Below, in pieces: positions 8,154-16,070 of a DNA stretch of 64,000 nt. The stretch lies in assembly GCA_033854735.1 (NCBI GenBank), contig JAWWPY010000598.1, positions 1 through 64,000 on the forward strand. Direction: 5' to 3'. Under the pieces are notes generated by a model. It made no database searches and was not told where the DNA came from. It worked only from the letters and a program-made list of their open reading frames with translations. The position numbers and the translations under genes were made by a program. This DNA comes from JAWWPY01 sp033854735. GTDB lineage: Bacteria > Actinomycetota > Actinomycetes > Streptosporangiales > Streptosporangiaceae. Position 1 is the first letter of the stretch; each line of letters starts with the position of its first letter.

Positions 8154-9317
8154 CTACCCGGGCAGGGCCGGCCGTTCCAGTGGCATCCCGGAGCCGGGCC
8201 GGGGCAGTAACGCGGGCAGAACCAGCTCGAACACGGAGCCCCGCCCCACGGTGCTCTGGACACGAATCGATCCGCGGTGGGCTTCCGCGATCGCCTTCAC
8301 TACCGCCAGGCCGAGGCCGAACCCGCCGGTCTCCCGGTTACGGCCGGTGTCGACCCGGGTAAACCGGCCGAAGATCCGTCCGACCTCGGCCGCTGGGATG
8401 CCGGATCCTGAGTCCGTCACGGCGAGGATCACATTCTCGCCATCGCGGCGGGCGCTCAGCTCGATCTGGCCGCCGACGTCAGTGTGGTCGACCGCGTTCT
8501 CGATGAGCGCGTCCAGGGCCAGGGTCAGCCGGTCCCCGTCCGCCTGCACACTGGCCTCGGTCAGTGGGCCAAGCAACCACCGCCGGGGTTCCTGGCCCCA
8601 CCGGTGCAAGGTCTCCACGACCAGTCCCGCGGCGTCGACAGGAGCCAAGCGCAGGAAGTCAGGGCTGTCCGTTGCGGCTAGAAGCATCAGCCGGTTGGCG
8701 AGCCTGCGCATCCGAAGCAGTTCATCCACGGCCACGCGCGCGTCCTTGGCGATGGCCTGATCAGTGGCAGCGTGGGTGATGAGCTCGGTGTGGCCAAGAG
8801 CGATGGTGATGGGGGTGCCCAGCTCGTGGGAGACGTCCTGGAGGAACTGACGCTGCTGATCCAGCAGGAGCAGGTTGTGCTCCGACACGCGCTTCATTTC
8901 CTCCATGGCCGCGAGCCGCCTGCGGGAGTGCCAGACCATCACCACGAACATCGTGGCGACCAGCGGCACCTCCGCGAGGTAGTCCCCGTCCTGTTGCCCC
9001 CGCAGGACCTGCCAGCCGATCAAGGCGCCAGTGGACAGCGTCACCACCGCGACCATGAGGACCGTGGATCCCAGATGCCACAGGCGAAAGCCGTAGATCG
9101 TGGTCAGGCTGACCCAGATGACGAGGAACGGGACGGTCTGCCAGGCCGGGATGAGGCGCATGGCGATGAGGTTCAGCCCGATGAAGGCCACCCAGGCGAT
9201 GTCCACCCAGTATGAGCGGGCGAACCGAAGGAACCGGTCAACCCGCATCACGGGGGCACCCCCGGGCGCCTCGGGCGAAGCACCCGAGGCCACAGGCTCG
9301 GCAGACAGCGCTTGCAT
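8154..9317 (-). CDS. Orphan sensor histidine kinase
   Basis: A 387-residue membrane kinase. Four hydrophobic segments lie between about residues 38 and 131, with no sizeable extracellular domain, so it probably senses within or near the membrane. The phospho-acceptor is His164 in DVSHELGTP. The ATPase domain has an N box (ALDALIENAVDHTD), G1 (VTDSGSGIP), F box (FGRFTRVDTGR) and G2 (GGFGLGLAVVKAIAEAHRG). A histidine kinase usually has a response regulator beside it; none is present here, so its partner is elsewhere. An alternative start at Met24 would still leave all domains. Confidence 0.92.
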   Translation of the reverse strand: MQALSAEPVASGASPEAPGGAPVMRVDRFLRFARSYWVDIAWVAFIGLNLIAMRLIPAWQTVPFLVIWVSLTTIYGFRLWHLGSTVLMVAVVTLSTGALIGWQVLRGQQDGDYLAEVPLVATMFVVMVWHSRRRLAAMEEMKRVSEHNLLLLDQQRQFLQDVSHELGTPITIALGHTELITHAATDQAIAKDARVAVDELLRMRRLANRLMLLAATDSPDFLRLAPVDAAGLVVETLHRWGQEPRRWLLGPLTEASVQADGDRLTLALDALIENAVDHTDVGGQIELSARRDGENVILAVTDSGSGIPAAEVGRIFGRFTRVDTGRNRETGGFGLGLAVVKAIAEAHRGSIRVQSTVGRGSVFELVLPALLPRPGSGMPLERPALPG

Positions 9318-9535
9318 CTATTCCATCCCTGGGTCGGGCGCCTACCGAATCCTACGGCTCCACAGGGGTTCGGGGTAGCCGAGCCGGGCCGGTGGCGTAG
9401 CCGCTCCGCGGGCCTGCCTGACAGCTACACTCATGCGTTGTGCTGTTTGCCTCTTATGCGCCCGGTGTGGTTGCTGACCGGGGCGGGTGCACCCCGGGCC
9501 GGGAATGGATCGTGCTGGCTGGAGGGGAGCCCGCA

Positions 9536-10675
9536 ATGGCGGGCGCCGCGGTGCCACGCTCGGAGTCATGGGGGGTTTGCGCTGCGGTTGCCCTGGGGTG
9601 GCAGGTAGCTCAGCTGTTTCACGCGCCGGTGCACCGGGGCCCGGCCGCTGACCCGCCGCGGGGTGATCATCTGCCGGGGCGGGCCGAATTCCCGGGCGCC
9701 AGCCAGTCGACGTGGCTGGGCGAGCAGATTCAGTCGCAGGCGCAGGCACTCCTTGGGAAGCCGGCCCAGGTAGTGCGGGAGGCGCTGTCGGATGTCCGCG
9801 CGCTCCTCGCTGATCCCGGCCGCGACCGGGAGGTCACCCTGGATGCCATCTTCACCCTGCATTGCCGGCTCCTGGAGGCCCTGACCGTCGAGGACTTCCG
9901 GCTGGGCAAGGCGTACGGCCTGGGCCGGGCGATGGCGGAAACGGCCATGCTGCCGGCCGACGCGACCACCGATGAGCTGAGAGCGCAGCAGTTCCGGAGC
10001 GTGCTGGACGCCGGCCGGCTCATCACCATCAAGGACTGGCTCGCCGACCTGAAAACGCTCCTGCCCGATCACACCGCTTACGCCGTGAGCCGCAGCCTGC
10101 ATGACTGGCACGAATGGCTGGCGGGAAACCCGGCCGCCGGTGACTGGGGGCCGGCGCGGTCCGCGATCCGGGTTCAGGGCCGGATCTGGAGGGAGCTGCT
10201 GACCGGCGAGAAGGCAGCACGGGACATCCTGAGCCTGTCCGACTATTTCGCTGCCGGGCGGCGGGCCGCGGCCGGAGTTCTCATGCGCTTCTGGTGGCTG
10301 ATAGCGGCGGCCGTACTCCTGATCGCTGGGGTGATCTTCGCCGGTTCCTACCTGCACAATGTCCCTCCCCTGGTCCGGCTGGCCGGTGACGTCGCCTGGC
10401 TGGCGGGCGCGGCCGCCATCTGGCTGCGGGGAGCTGGGACGTTCCTCGGCCCCGGGGTCACCCGCGCCGAGGGGTGGCTCTGGCAGACGGAACTGGACGG
10501 GTCGGTGGCGGTGGCCGCGACCAGGCTCCCGGTCGGCGTGAAGCGGTCCCCGGTACGCGCGCGCTCCATGGGGGAACTCTCCCCCGAGCCGGACCGGCCG
10601 GCGGAGTTTCAGCGCCGGGATGACATGCGGCGCGCCGCCGACGGAAGCACAGCCGGCGCGAACGCGGGGAACTGA
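9536..10675 (+). CDS. Conserved membrane-associated hypothetical protein
   Basis: A 379-residue protein with start ATG 9536, chosen for the GGAGGGGA ribosome site 7 bp upstream; a longer frame from 9440 lacks one. Most of the protein (about residues 60-235) looks soluble, alpha-helical and acidic (SQAQALLGKPAQVVREALSDVRALL, EALTVEDFRLGKAYGLGRAMAET). Two hydrophobic segments follow, FWWLIAAAVLLIAGVIFAG and VAWLAGAAAIWL, then a basic and disordered tail. The layout is a large cytoplasmic domain tethered by a C-terminal hairpin. I do not recognise the family and infer no function. Confidence 0.6.
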   Translation: MAGAAVPRSESWGVCAAVALGWQVAQLFHAPVHRGPAADPPRGDHLPGRAEFPGASQSTWLGEQIQSQAQALLGKPAQVVREALSDVRALLADPGRDREVTLDAIFTLHCRLLEALTVEDFRLGKAYGLGRAMAETAMLPADATTDELRAQQFRSVLDAGRLITIKDWLADLKTLLPDHTAYAVSRSLHDWHEWLAGNPAAGDWGPARSAIRVQGRIWRELLTGEKAARDILSLSDYFAAGRRAAAGVLMRFWWLIAAAVLLIAGVIFAGSYLHNVPPLVRLAGDVAWLAGAAAIWLRGAGTFLGPGVTRAEGWLWQTELDGSVAVAATRLPVGVKRSPVRARSMGELSPEPDRPAEFQRRDDMRRAADGSTAGANAGN

Positions 10676-10914
10676 TCGTAATAAATAACCCCAGAGTTCC
10701 CTGAAGATCGCAGACCGGCGAAGGGCTGCGTCCCGCGCCTACCCGCTAACCGGTACTAAAGCTGGCCGCCTGCGGGAAAGACGTATCCCCGTTCATGCGT
10801 GATCGTGGCTACATAGCACGAACTGGCCGTTCATCGGCCGAGACCAGGAACGGCCAGGCTGACCCGGCCCGGCCGCACATCACTGACGCACGAGCTAGGT
10901 CCAGGAAGGACATC

Positions 10915-12456
10915 ATGAAGGCGCGGTCGGATGGTGCCGCTCAGCCGCTGTCCGGGAGTCCGCGCATGACGGCGCGAGTCAGCGAGAAGGTAGCGGTAAG
11001 CGTCGTCTTCGTCGCCGCCATGTTCATGTCCATCATGGACACGACCATCGTCAACGTGGCCCTGCCGACCATCGGCCGTGATTTCTCGGTGAGCCCGACG
11101 GCGGTCGACAGCGTCTCCATCGCCTTCCTGGTCAGCCTGGCGGTGTTCATCCCGGCGTCCGGCTGGCTCGGCGACCGGTTCGGCGGCAAGCGGGTGCTGC
11201 TGACCGCCATCGCGGTCTTCTCCGTTGCCTCGGCGCTGTGCGGCGTGGCGTCCAGCCTCGGTGAGCTGGTGGCATTCCGGGTCCTCCAGGGGGCCGGCGG
11301 CGGCATGCTCGCCCCGGTCGGGATGGCCATGCTGTTCCGGGTCTTTCCCCCCGAGGAACGCATCCGGGCCTCCTCGATTCTCACCGTGCCGACCACCCTC
11401 GCGCCGGCTCTCGGCCCGGTACTCGGTGGTCTGCTGGTCACCGACCTGTCGTGGCGCTGGGTGTTCTACGTCAACGTGCCCATCGGGGCGGCCGCGCTCG
11501 TCTTCGGCGCCATATTCCTGCGCCAGCGCACCGAGACCCGGCCCGGGCACTTCGACCTGGCCGGGTTCCTGCTTTCGGGCATCGGCCTGGGGCTGCTCAT
11601 GTATGGCGTCTCGGAGGGACCGGACCTGGGCTGGGGATCGGCCGAGGTGCTCATCACCGTCGCGGCCGGGATCGTGCTGCTCATCGCCATGGTCGCCGTC
11701 GAACTTCGCACCACCGAGCCCATCGTGGCGCTGCGGCTGTTGGGTAACCGCCTGTTCCGTTCGTCCACCGGCGTCATGCTCACGGCCTCGATCGCCTTTC
11801 TCGGCACCCTGTACGTCATCGCGCTGTACTACCAGGACGGCCGCGGCCTGAGCGCGCTCACCGCCGGCCTGAGCACGTTCCCCGAGGCCATCGGGGTCAT
11901 GATCGGTGCCCAGCTGGCCAGCCGGGTGCTCTACCCGCTCCTTGGGCCCCGCCGGCACATCGCCCTCGGGCTAACCGGCACCGCCGTCTCCATAGGCCTG
12001 CTCTCCCTGATGACCGCCCACTCCAGCCTGTGGTGGGCCCGCCTGCTGATGTTCACCATGGGACTCGCCATGGCTCAGGTGTTCGTGCCCACCCAGGCGG
12101 CAGCGTTCGCCACCATCTCGCCGGGGGCTACCGGCAGTGCCTCGACGCTGTTCAACACGGCGCGCCAGCTCGGCGGCGCCATCGGCGTCGCCCTGTTCAC
12201 CACGGCCATCGTGCTGGTCGGGGCGACCCATGTCGTCGCCGGGCAGGAGGTGGCCAACCTGACCGCTTACCGGATCGCCTTCCTGGTGGCCGCGGCTTTC
12301 TGCCTCGCCGGGGTAGCGTCGGCCCTTTCCATTCGCGATGCAGACGCCGCCGCTACGATCCCCCGCCGACGTCAGCATGCCCAGTGGCCTGCCGCAGCGG
12401 TCGCCCGAGTCTGGCACCACCCGGCAGCCAGGCCAGAGGACAAGGCCGCGGCATAA
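10915..12456 (+). CDS. DHA2-family MFS multidrug efflux transporter
   Basis: A 513-residue exporter of the 14-helix DHA2 (EmrB/QacA) type. The first helix carries the signature FMSIMDTTIVNVALPTIGRDF; motif A is GWLGDRFGGKR and motif C-like sequence is PALGPVLGGLL. Start ATG 10915 is supported by AGGAAGGA at 10903-10910; the frame is open further upstream but without a ribosome site. Members export drugs, dyes or metabolites by proton antiport. No dedicated regulator adjoins it on the same strand; a MerR gene faces it from downstream. Confidence 0.92.
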   Translation: MKARSDGAAQPLSGSPRMTARVSEKVAVSVVFVAAMFMSIMDTTIVNVALPTIGRDFSVSPTAVDSVSIAFLVSLAVFIPASGWLGDRFGGKRVLLTAIAVFSVASALCGVASSLGELVAFRVLQGAGGGMLAPVGMAMLFRVFPPEERIRASSILTVPTTLAPALGPVLGGLLVTDLSWRWVFYVNVPIGAAALVFGAIFLRQRTETRPGHFDLAGFLLSGIGLGLLMYGVSEGPDLGWGSAEVLITVAAGIVLLIAMVAVELRTTEPIVALRLLGNRLFRSSTGVMLTASIAFLGTLYVIALYYQDGRGLSALTAGLSTFPEAIGVMIGAQLASRVLYPLLGPRRHIALGLTGTAVSIGLLSLMTAHSSLWWARLLMFTMGLAMAQVFVPTQAAAFATISPGATGSASTLFNTARQLGGAIGVALFTTAIVLVGATHVVAGQEVANLTAYRIAFLVAAAFCLAGVASALSIRDADAAATIPRRRQHAQWPAAAVARVWHHPAARPEDKAAA

Positions 12457-12532
12457 CGTTGCCGTGCTCGCCCAACGTCCAGGGACCACGCGCTACTAGT
12501 CCGGAGCGGTGGCCGCCCGTCCCCCGGCCGTG

Positions 12533-12910
12533 TCAGCCTGCCCGCGGATCGGTGAGCGGGCACGAGCCAGCGTCGCACGCGGCGAGTACCCCGTGCACCT
12601 CGGCGCGCAGCCGGGCCAGCTCAGCGATCCTCGCCTCGATGCGGTCGAGTACGGCCTCCAGGCGCCAGCGCTGCGTCTGGCAGGAGGCGTGTCCCTCGTC
12701 GTTCGCATGCAGTGCGCCGATGACCTCATCGAGAGTGAGCCCGAGGCCCTGCAGCCGCCGGGCGAGCCGGATCCGCACCACGCTCGCACCGGTGTAGGTG
12801 CGGTAGCCCGACGCCGTGCGCGGCGGGGCCGGCAACACGCCGCGGCGCTCATAGAAGCGGACGGTGTCAATGCTGACCCCTGACTCCGAAGCAACCTGCC
12901 CGATCTTCAC
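12533..12910 (-). CDS. MerR-family metal-responsive regulator
   Basis: A 125-residue MerR protein: winged HTH MKIGQVASESGVSIDTVRFYERRGVLP, then a dimerisation helix. Cysteines are at 77, 112 and 117. The 35-residue spacing between the first two equals that of the metal-binding cysteines of MerR (82/117) and ZntR (79/114), and a CDAGSC loop follows, so it very likely senses a thiophilic metal ion. It is divergent from a small CC-motif gene whose promoter has the stretched spacer and central dyad that MerR proteins act on. Confidence 0.88.
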   Translation of the reverse strand: MKIGQVASESGVSIDTVRFYERRGVLPAPPRTASGYRTYTGASVVRIRLARRLQGLGLTLDEVIGALHANDEGHASCQTQRWRLEAVLDRIEARIAELARLRAEVHGVLAACDAGSCPLTDPRAG

Positions 12911-12919
12911 GGCAACCCC

Positions 12920-12950
12920 TTGACCCTGGACCTGACTCCAGACTTTACGT
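12920..12950 (+). promoter_or_regulatory. MerR-type promoter/operator
   Basis: A -35 box TTGACC (12920-12925) and a -10 region around TTACGT (12945-12950) are separated by about 19 bp, longer than optimal. Between them lies the dyad CTGGA-N6-TCCAG (12926-12941). This is the standard architecture twisted into an active promoter by metal-bound MerR. It drives the plus-strand gene at 13007. Confidence 0.75.
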
Positions 12951-13006
12951 TGGGTGGCGAACGGCCGCTACCACCGCGCCGGGCCCGCACCTACTGGAGG
13001 CAACCC

Positions 13007-13381
13007 ATGAATTACCGCAACGACAATCCGCCCATCATGTGTGACATGACCGGCGCGGCCGACACCATCGCCGAACGCATGGCCGAGTACCAGCGCCTGT
13101 TCGCGCAGTCCCTCCTGAGTCGCGACCGCACCAGCACCGGGATCAGGTTCCGCTTCCGGGCCGGCCCAGGCCTGGAGGACTGGGTGCGCGACCTGGCCGG
13201 CCGGGAAAAGGCCTGCTGTGCCTTCTTCAGCTTCACCGTCGCCGCCCACGGCGGCGAAGTCTGGTGGGACGCGTCGGTCGTTGACGACGACACAGCCCGC
13301 CAGATCCTCGACGAGTTCTACCGCCTGCCTGACACCCTCGCCCACGGTCTGGACCCGCACTGGCCAGCCGGAACGCCGTAA
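13007..13381 (+). CDS. Conserved CC-motif protein of a MerR-controlled metal cassette
   Basis: A 124-residue cytoplasmic protein; start ATG 13007 has GGAGG at 12996-13000. Conserved-looking features are CDMTGAADTIAERMAEYQRLF at the N-terminus, then VRDLAGREKACCAFFSF, with a vicinal cysteine pair at about 66-67, and VWWDASVVDDDTARQILDEFY. The paired cysteines plus the upstream MerR promoter suggest a role in handling a thiophilic metal. Proteins of this appearance recur next to merR genes in actinomycetes, to my recollection, but I know of no assigned function. No transporter or reductase is in the cassette. Confidence 0.7.
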   Translation: MNYRNDNPPIMCDMTGAADTIAERMAEYQRLFAQSLLSRDRTSTGIRFRFRAGPGLEDWVRDLAGREKACCAFFSFTVAAHGGEVWWDASVVDDDTARQILDEFYRLPDTLAHGLDPHWPAGTP

Positions 13382-13397
13382 CCCGGGGAAGCTCGTT

Positions 13398-13443
13398 AGC
13401 AGTGAACTTTTTTGCCCCCATGCGGGCAAAAAAGTTCACTGCT
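13398..13443. terminator. Perfect 20-bp hairpin, likely bidirectional terminator
   Basis: Arms 13398-13417 (AGCAGTGAAC then T6 GCCC) and 13424-13443 are exact inverse complements around a 6-base loop. A T6 run in one arm and A6 in the other give a T-rich tract in either direction. It lies between convergent genes ending at 13381 and 13538, which fits a shared terminator, although the length and perfection of the arms also fit a small hairpin repeat element. Confidence 0.75.
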
Positions 13444-13537
13444 CTTCGTTGTCCACAGCTCGGCTGGCGCGGCGGTCAGCTTCGGGCTGGGTGCGCGGCC
13501 GGGGCGGGCAGGGCGACGCCGTGCGCTCCCTTCCGCC

Positions 13538-13909
13538 TCAGCCACGGGCCCACGGAGGTGTCGGCTCGTTGCGGATAATGATCAGCCGGACGATGCGGTC
13601 GTCGCGGACGGTGAAGTAGTGGGTGAGGACGAGCGGGCTCGGCAGCCCGGTCTTGTCGTAGTCGCCGTCCATGACGGCATCCACGGCGACGTCCCCGTGG
13701 TGCGCGGAGGTGGCGGTGACGTCCATCGTCACCTTGTCGCCGATGACCTCGCGGCTGAGCCAGGCCCGGATCGCGGCCTTACCCCGGAACTCACGGCGGG
13801 CGTCGTTGACGAGGGCATCGTCGGCGAAGCACTCGATCAGCGCGTCACCGTCTATCGCGTTGCTCGCATCGATGTAGCCCTGGACTGGGGCCGGCAGGGT
13901 GATGGTCAC
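13538..13909 (-). CDS. SnoaL-like / NTF2-fold protein
   Basis: A 123-residue protein with the cone-shaped NTF2 fold pattern: VQGYIDASNAIDGDALIECFADDALVND, then FRGKAAIRAWLSREV, then beta strands ending VRDDRIVRLIIIRNEP. Relatives include polyketide cyclases, isomerases and many uncharacterised proteins; catalytic type cannot be set from sequence. It is divergent from a MerR-type regulator and has its own MerR-like promoter (TTGACT with a CTCCC/GGGAG dyad); AGGAGG precedes the ATG at 13909. Confidence 0.85.
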   Translation of the reverse strand: MTITLPAPVQGYIDASNAIDGDALIECFADDALVNDARREFRGKAAIRAWLSREVIGDKVTMDVTATSAHHGDVAVDAVMDGDYDKTGLPSPLVLTHYFTVRDDRIVRLIIIRNEPTPPWARG

Positions 13910-13938
13910 GGTCGTCCTCCTCGGTAGCGGATGTCACC

Positions 13939-13969
13939 ACCGTGGAATCTCCCCCGGAGGGAGAGTCAA
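13939..13969 (-). promoter_or_regulatory. MerR-type promoter for the SnoaL-like gene
   Basis: Read on the minus strand: TTGACT (13969-13964), then dyad CTCCC-N5-GGGAG (13963-13949), then a -10 region near 13944-13939 after a 19-bp spacer. The dyad matches that of the opposing promoter at 14007-14037, so one regulator should control both directions. Confidence 0.7.
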
Positions 13970-14006
13970 GGCGCCATCGTGTGAACCGCCGGAGGCCCGG
14001 TGCCGG

Positions 14007-14037
14007 TTGACTCTCCCCGCGAGGGAGGGTCCAGAGT
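14007..14037 (+). promoter_or_regulatory. MerR-type autoregulatory promoter, leaderless
   Basis: TTGACT (14007-14012), dyad CTCCC-N5-GGGAG (14013-14027) and CAGAGT (14032-14037) after a 19-bp spacer. The predicted start of transcription falls on or next to the ATG at 14044, leaving no room for a leader, and no ribosome site is present. Confidence 0.7.
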
Positions 14038-14043
14038 GGAGTC

Positions 14044-14880
14044 ATGCGCGCGGCCCTGAGCATCGGTGACTTCTCCCAGATCACGCACCTGAGCGTGAAG
14101 ACGCTGCGTCGTTACCATGAAGCCGGGCTGCTCGAGCCCGCCGAGGTCGACCCGTATACCGGCTACCGCTACTACGCCACGACGCAGGTGCCGGCCGCGC
14201 AGGTCATCCGCCGGTTCCGCGATCTCGGCATGCCGGTCCGCGAGGTCGGCGAAGTGCTCTCCACCACGGACCCGGAGGCCAGGAGCGCCCTGATCGCCGG
14301 GCATCTCGAGCGCCTGGAGAGCCAGCTCGACGAGACCCGGGCGGCGGTGGCCTCGCTGCGCCGCCTGCTCCAGCCCACCAGCCCGCCCATCGAGATCGAG
14401 CTCCGGGCGGCGGAGGCGGTGACAGCGGCCGCGATCCGGGCCACGGTCGATCATGGCGAGGTGCTCGAGTGGTACGACGCAGCCATGGCCGAACTCGACC
14501 GGACGCTCGGCTCGCTGCGCATAACGCCAACTGGGCCGGTCGGCGGCCTGTACGACAACGAGCTGTTCACCGACGAACGCGGCACCGCGATCGTGTACAT
14601 CCCGGTCGCCGACCCGCCGAGCGACGGACGTGTCCGGCCTTTCGTGGTGCCCGCCGCGGAACTCGCGATCACTGTGCATCACGGCCCGCACGACGACATC
14701 GATGTGTCCTACGGGCAGCTCGGCACGTACGTCACCGAGCACGCGCTGGCCCTCGCCGGGCCGGTACGCGAGACTTACCTCGTCGGGCCGAGGGAAACCA
14801 GCGACCGCCCCGCCTGGCGCACCGAGATCGGCTGGCCAGTTTTCCGCACCTCCGCCACCTGGCCTGCAGGTGGCCGATGA
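14044..14880 (+). CDS. MerR-family regulator with GyrI-like effector domain
   Basis: A 278-residue regulator. Residues 6-75 form the MerR winged helix (SIGDFSQITHLSVKTLRRYHEAGLL, GYRYYATTQVPAAQVIRRF). A coiled coil (HLERLESQLDETRAAVASLRRLL) leads to a C-terminal GyrI/BltR-like domain from about 120 to the end, the fold that binds lipophilic drugs in BmrR-type regulators. It probably controls itself and the divergent SnoaL-like gene through the two matching dyads. Its stop overlaps the start of the methyltransferase gene (ATGATGA), so those two are translationally coupled. Confidence 0.9.
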   Translation: MRAALSIGDFSQITHLSVKTLRRYHEAGLLEPAEVDPYTGYRYYATTQVPAAQVIRRFRDLGMPVREVGEVLSTTDPEARSALIAGHLERLESQLDETRAAVASLRRLLQPTSPPIEIELRAAEAVTAAAIRATVDHGEVLEWYDAAMAELDRTLGSLRITPTGPVGGLYDNELFTDERGTAIVYIPVADPPSDGRVRPFVVPAAELAITVHHGPHDDIDVSYGQLGTYVTEHALALAGPVRETYLVGPRETSDRPAWRTEIGWPVFRTSATWPAGGR

Positions 14881-15698
14881 TGGCAGCAGACCGGACCCAG
14901 CTCAGAGCGACCTTCGACTCCGCGGCCGCCATGTATCAGGACTCCCGGCCCGGTTACCCGGACGGCCTGTACGACGAGTTGGTGCGCCTGGCGGATCTCG
15001 GATCTGGTGATCGGCTCCTGGAGATCGGATGTGCTACCGGCAAGGCGACGGCCCCTCTGGCCCGGCGTGGATTCCGGATCACCTGCGTTGAGATCGGGGC
15101 TCAGCTGGCCGCGGCGGGCCGCCGCAACCTCGCGGAATTCCCTGACGTGGACGTATTCGAGGCTGACTTCGAGACCTGGCGGCCGTCGCCGGGAACTGCT
15201 TTCGACCTCGTGTTCGCCGCGACAGCGTGGCACTGGATCGATCCGGCCGTGAAGTACCGGCGGGCCTGGGAACTGCTGCGCCCCGGCGGCCACCTCGCCA
15301 TCTGGAGTGCCATGCACGTGTTCCCGGTCGGCGGGGATACGTTCTTCCGTGACATCCAGGAGGTCTATGACGAGATCGGCGAAGGGGTCCCGCCGGGCGA
15401 GACCCGGCCGAAGCCAGGCGAGTTGCCCGTCGACCAGGCCGAGATCGAGGGCAGCGGCCTCTTCGAGGACGTCACGGTGCGGCACTTCGACTGGCCACTC
15501 ACCTACACCGCCGACGGGTACATCCGCCTGCTCAGCACGTTCTCCGGTCACATCGCCATGGATAGCTGGAAACGTGACCGCCTGTTCGGCGAAATCCGCC
15601 GCCGCCTGGCGGAGCGGCCTGACGGGCGGCTGCGCCGTCACTGGGGCACCGTTCTGCAGGTGGCCCGGCGACGCGGCCACCCTCCGTCTTCCGCCTGA
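14877..15698 (+). CDS. Class I SAM-dependent methyltransferase
   Basis: A 273-residue methyltransferase. Motif I is LLEIGCATGKATAPLA, motif II/III region VFEADFETW, and FDLVFAATAWHWIDPAVKYRRAWELLRPGGHLAIW matches the usual post-I and motif IV segments of methyltransferase type 11. ATG 14877 overlaps the stop of the MerR gene by four bases. The substrate is unknown; being coupled to a drug-type MerR regulator, it may modify a small toxic or signalling molecule (inference). Confidence 0.88.
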   Translation: MMAADRTQLRATFDSAAAMYQDSRPGYPDGLYDELVRLADLGSGDRLLEIGCATGKATAPLARRGFRITCVEIGAQLAAAGRRNLAEFPDVDVFEADFETWRPSPGTAFDLVFAATAWHWIDPAVKYRRAWELLRPGGHLAIWSAMHVFPVGGDTFFRDIQEVYDEIGEGVPPGETRPKPGELPVDQAEIEGSGLFEDVTVRHFDWPLTYTADGYIRLLSTFSGHIAMDSWKRDRLFGEIRRRLAERPDGRLRRHWGTVLQVARRRGHPPSSA

Positions 15699-15808
15699 CC
15701 TGCTGGCCACCACCTGGCGGCTGAACTCCGCCGGCCAGGACCCCAACCTGCTCGCCCGCGGCGGAGACCACTGACCCGCCGGACGCCGTGGCGGCGTTGG
15801 CTGGACTG

Positions 15809-16036
15809 TTATCGCCCGCTGTCCGGCTGGGTTTCGGCCGGGTGGCCGGCGGGTGGCCGCCCGCGGGGGCGCATCCGTCCGGCGTGGCTCGGCAGTCGCC
15901 CCGCCTCGGCGAGCGCGCGGCGCAGCAGGAACTCGATCTGGGCGTTGGTGCTGCGCAGTTCGTCGCTGGCCCATCTGGCCAGCGCGTCGTGGACGGCGGG
16001 GTCGAGCCGGAGCAGGACGCTCTTGCGTTCGGTCAC
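15809..16036 (-). CDS. Small ribbon-helix-helix-like protein
   Basis: A 75-residue basic protein beginning MTERKSVLLRLDPAVHDALARWASDELRSTNAQIEFLLRRAL, which is the strand-helix-helix pattern of Arc/CopG-type DNA-binding proteins, followed by a basic, probably disordered tail. The gene starts 34 bp after the SPFH gene and is probably cotranscribed with it. No toxin gene follows, so it is not an obvious antitoxin; it may be an accessory DNA- or complex-binding factor for the SPFH protein. Confidence 0.72.
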   Translation of the reverse strand: MTERKSVLLRLDPAVHDALARWASDELRSTNAQIEFLLRRALAEAGRLPSHAGRMRPRGRPPAGHPAETQPDSGR

Positions 16037-16070
16037 CGCGGTTCCGTGCCCGTGGTCACTAGTACTGTCG

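Noticed and set aside
15809..16036. Ribbon-helix-helix protein as an antitoxin
   Set aside because: The cotranscribed partner is an SPFH protein and no RelE/ParE-like gene is nearby.
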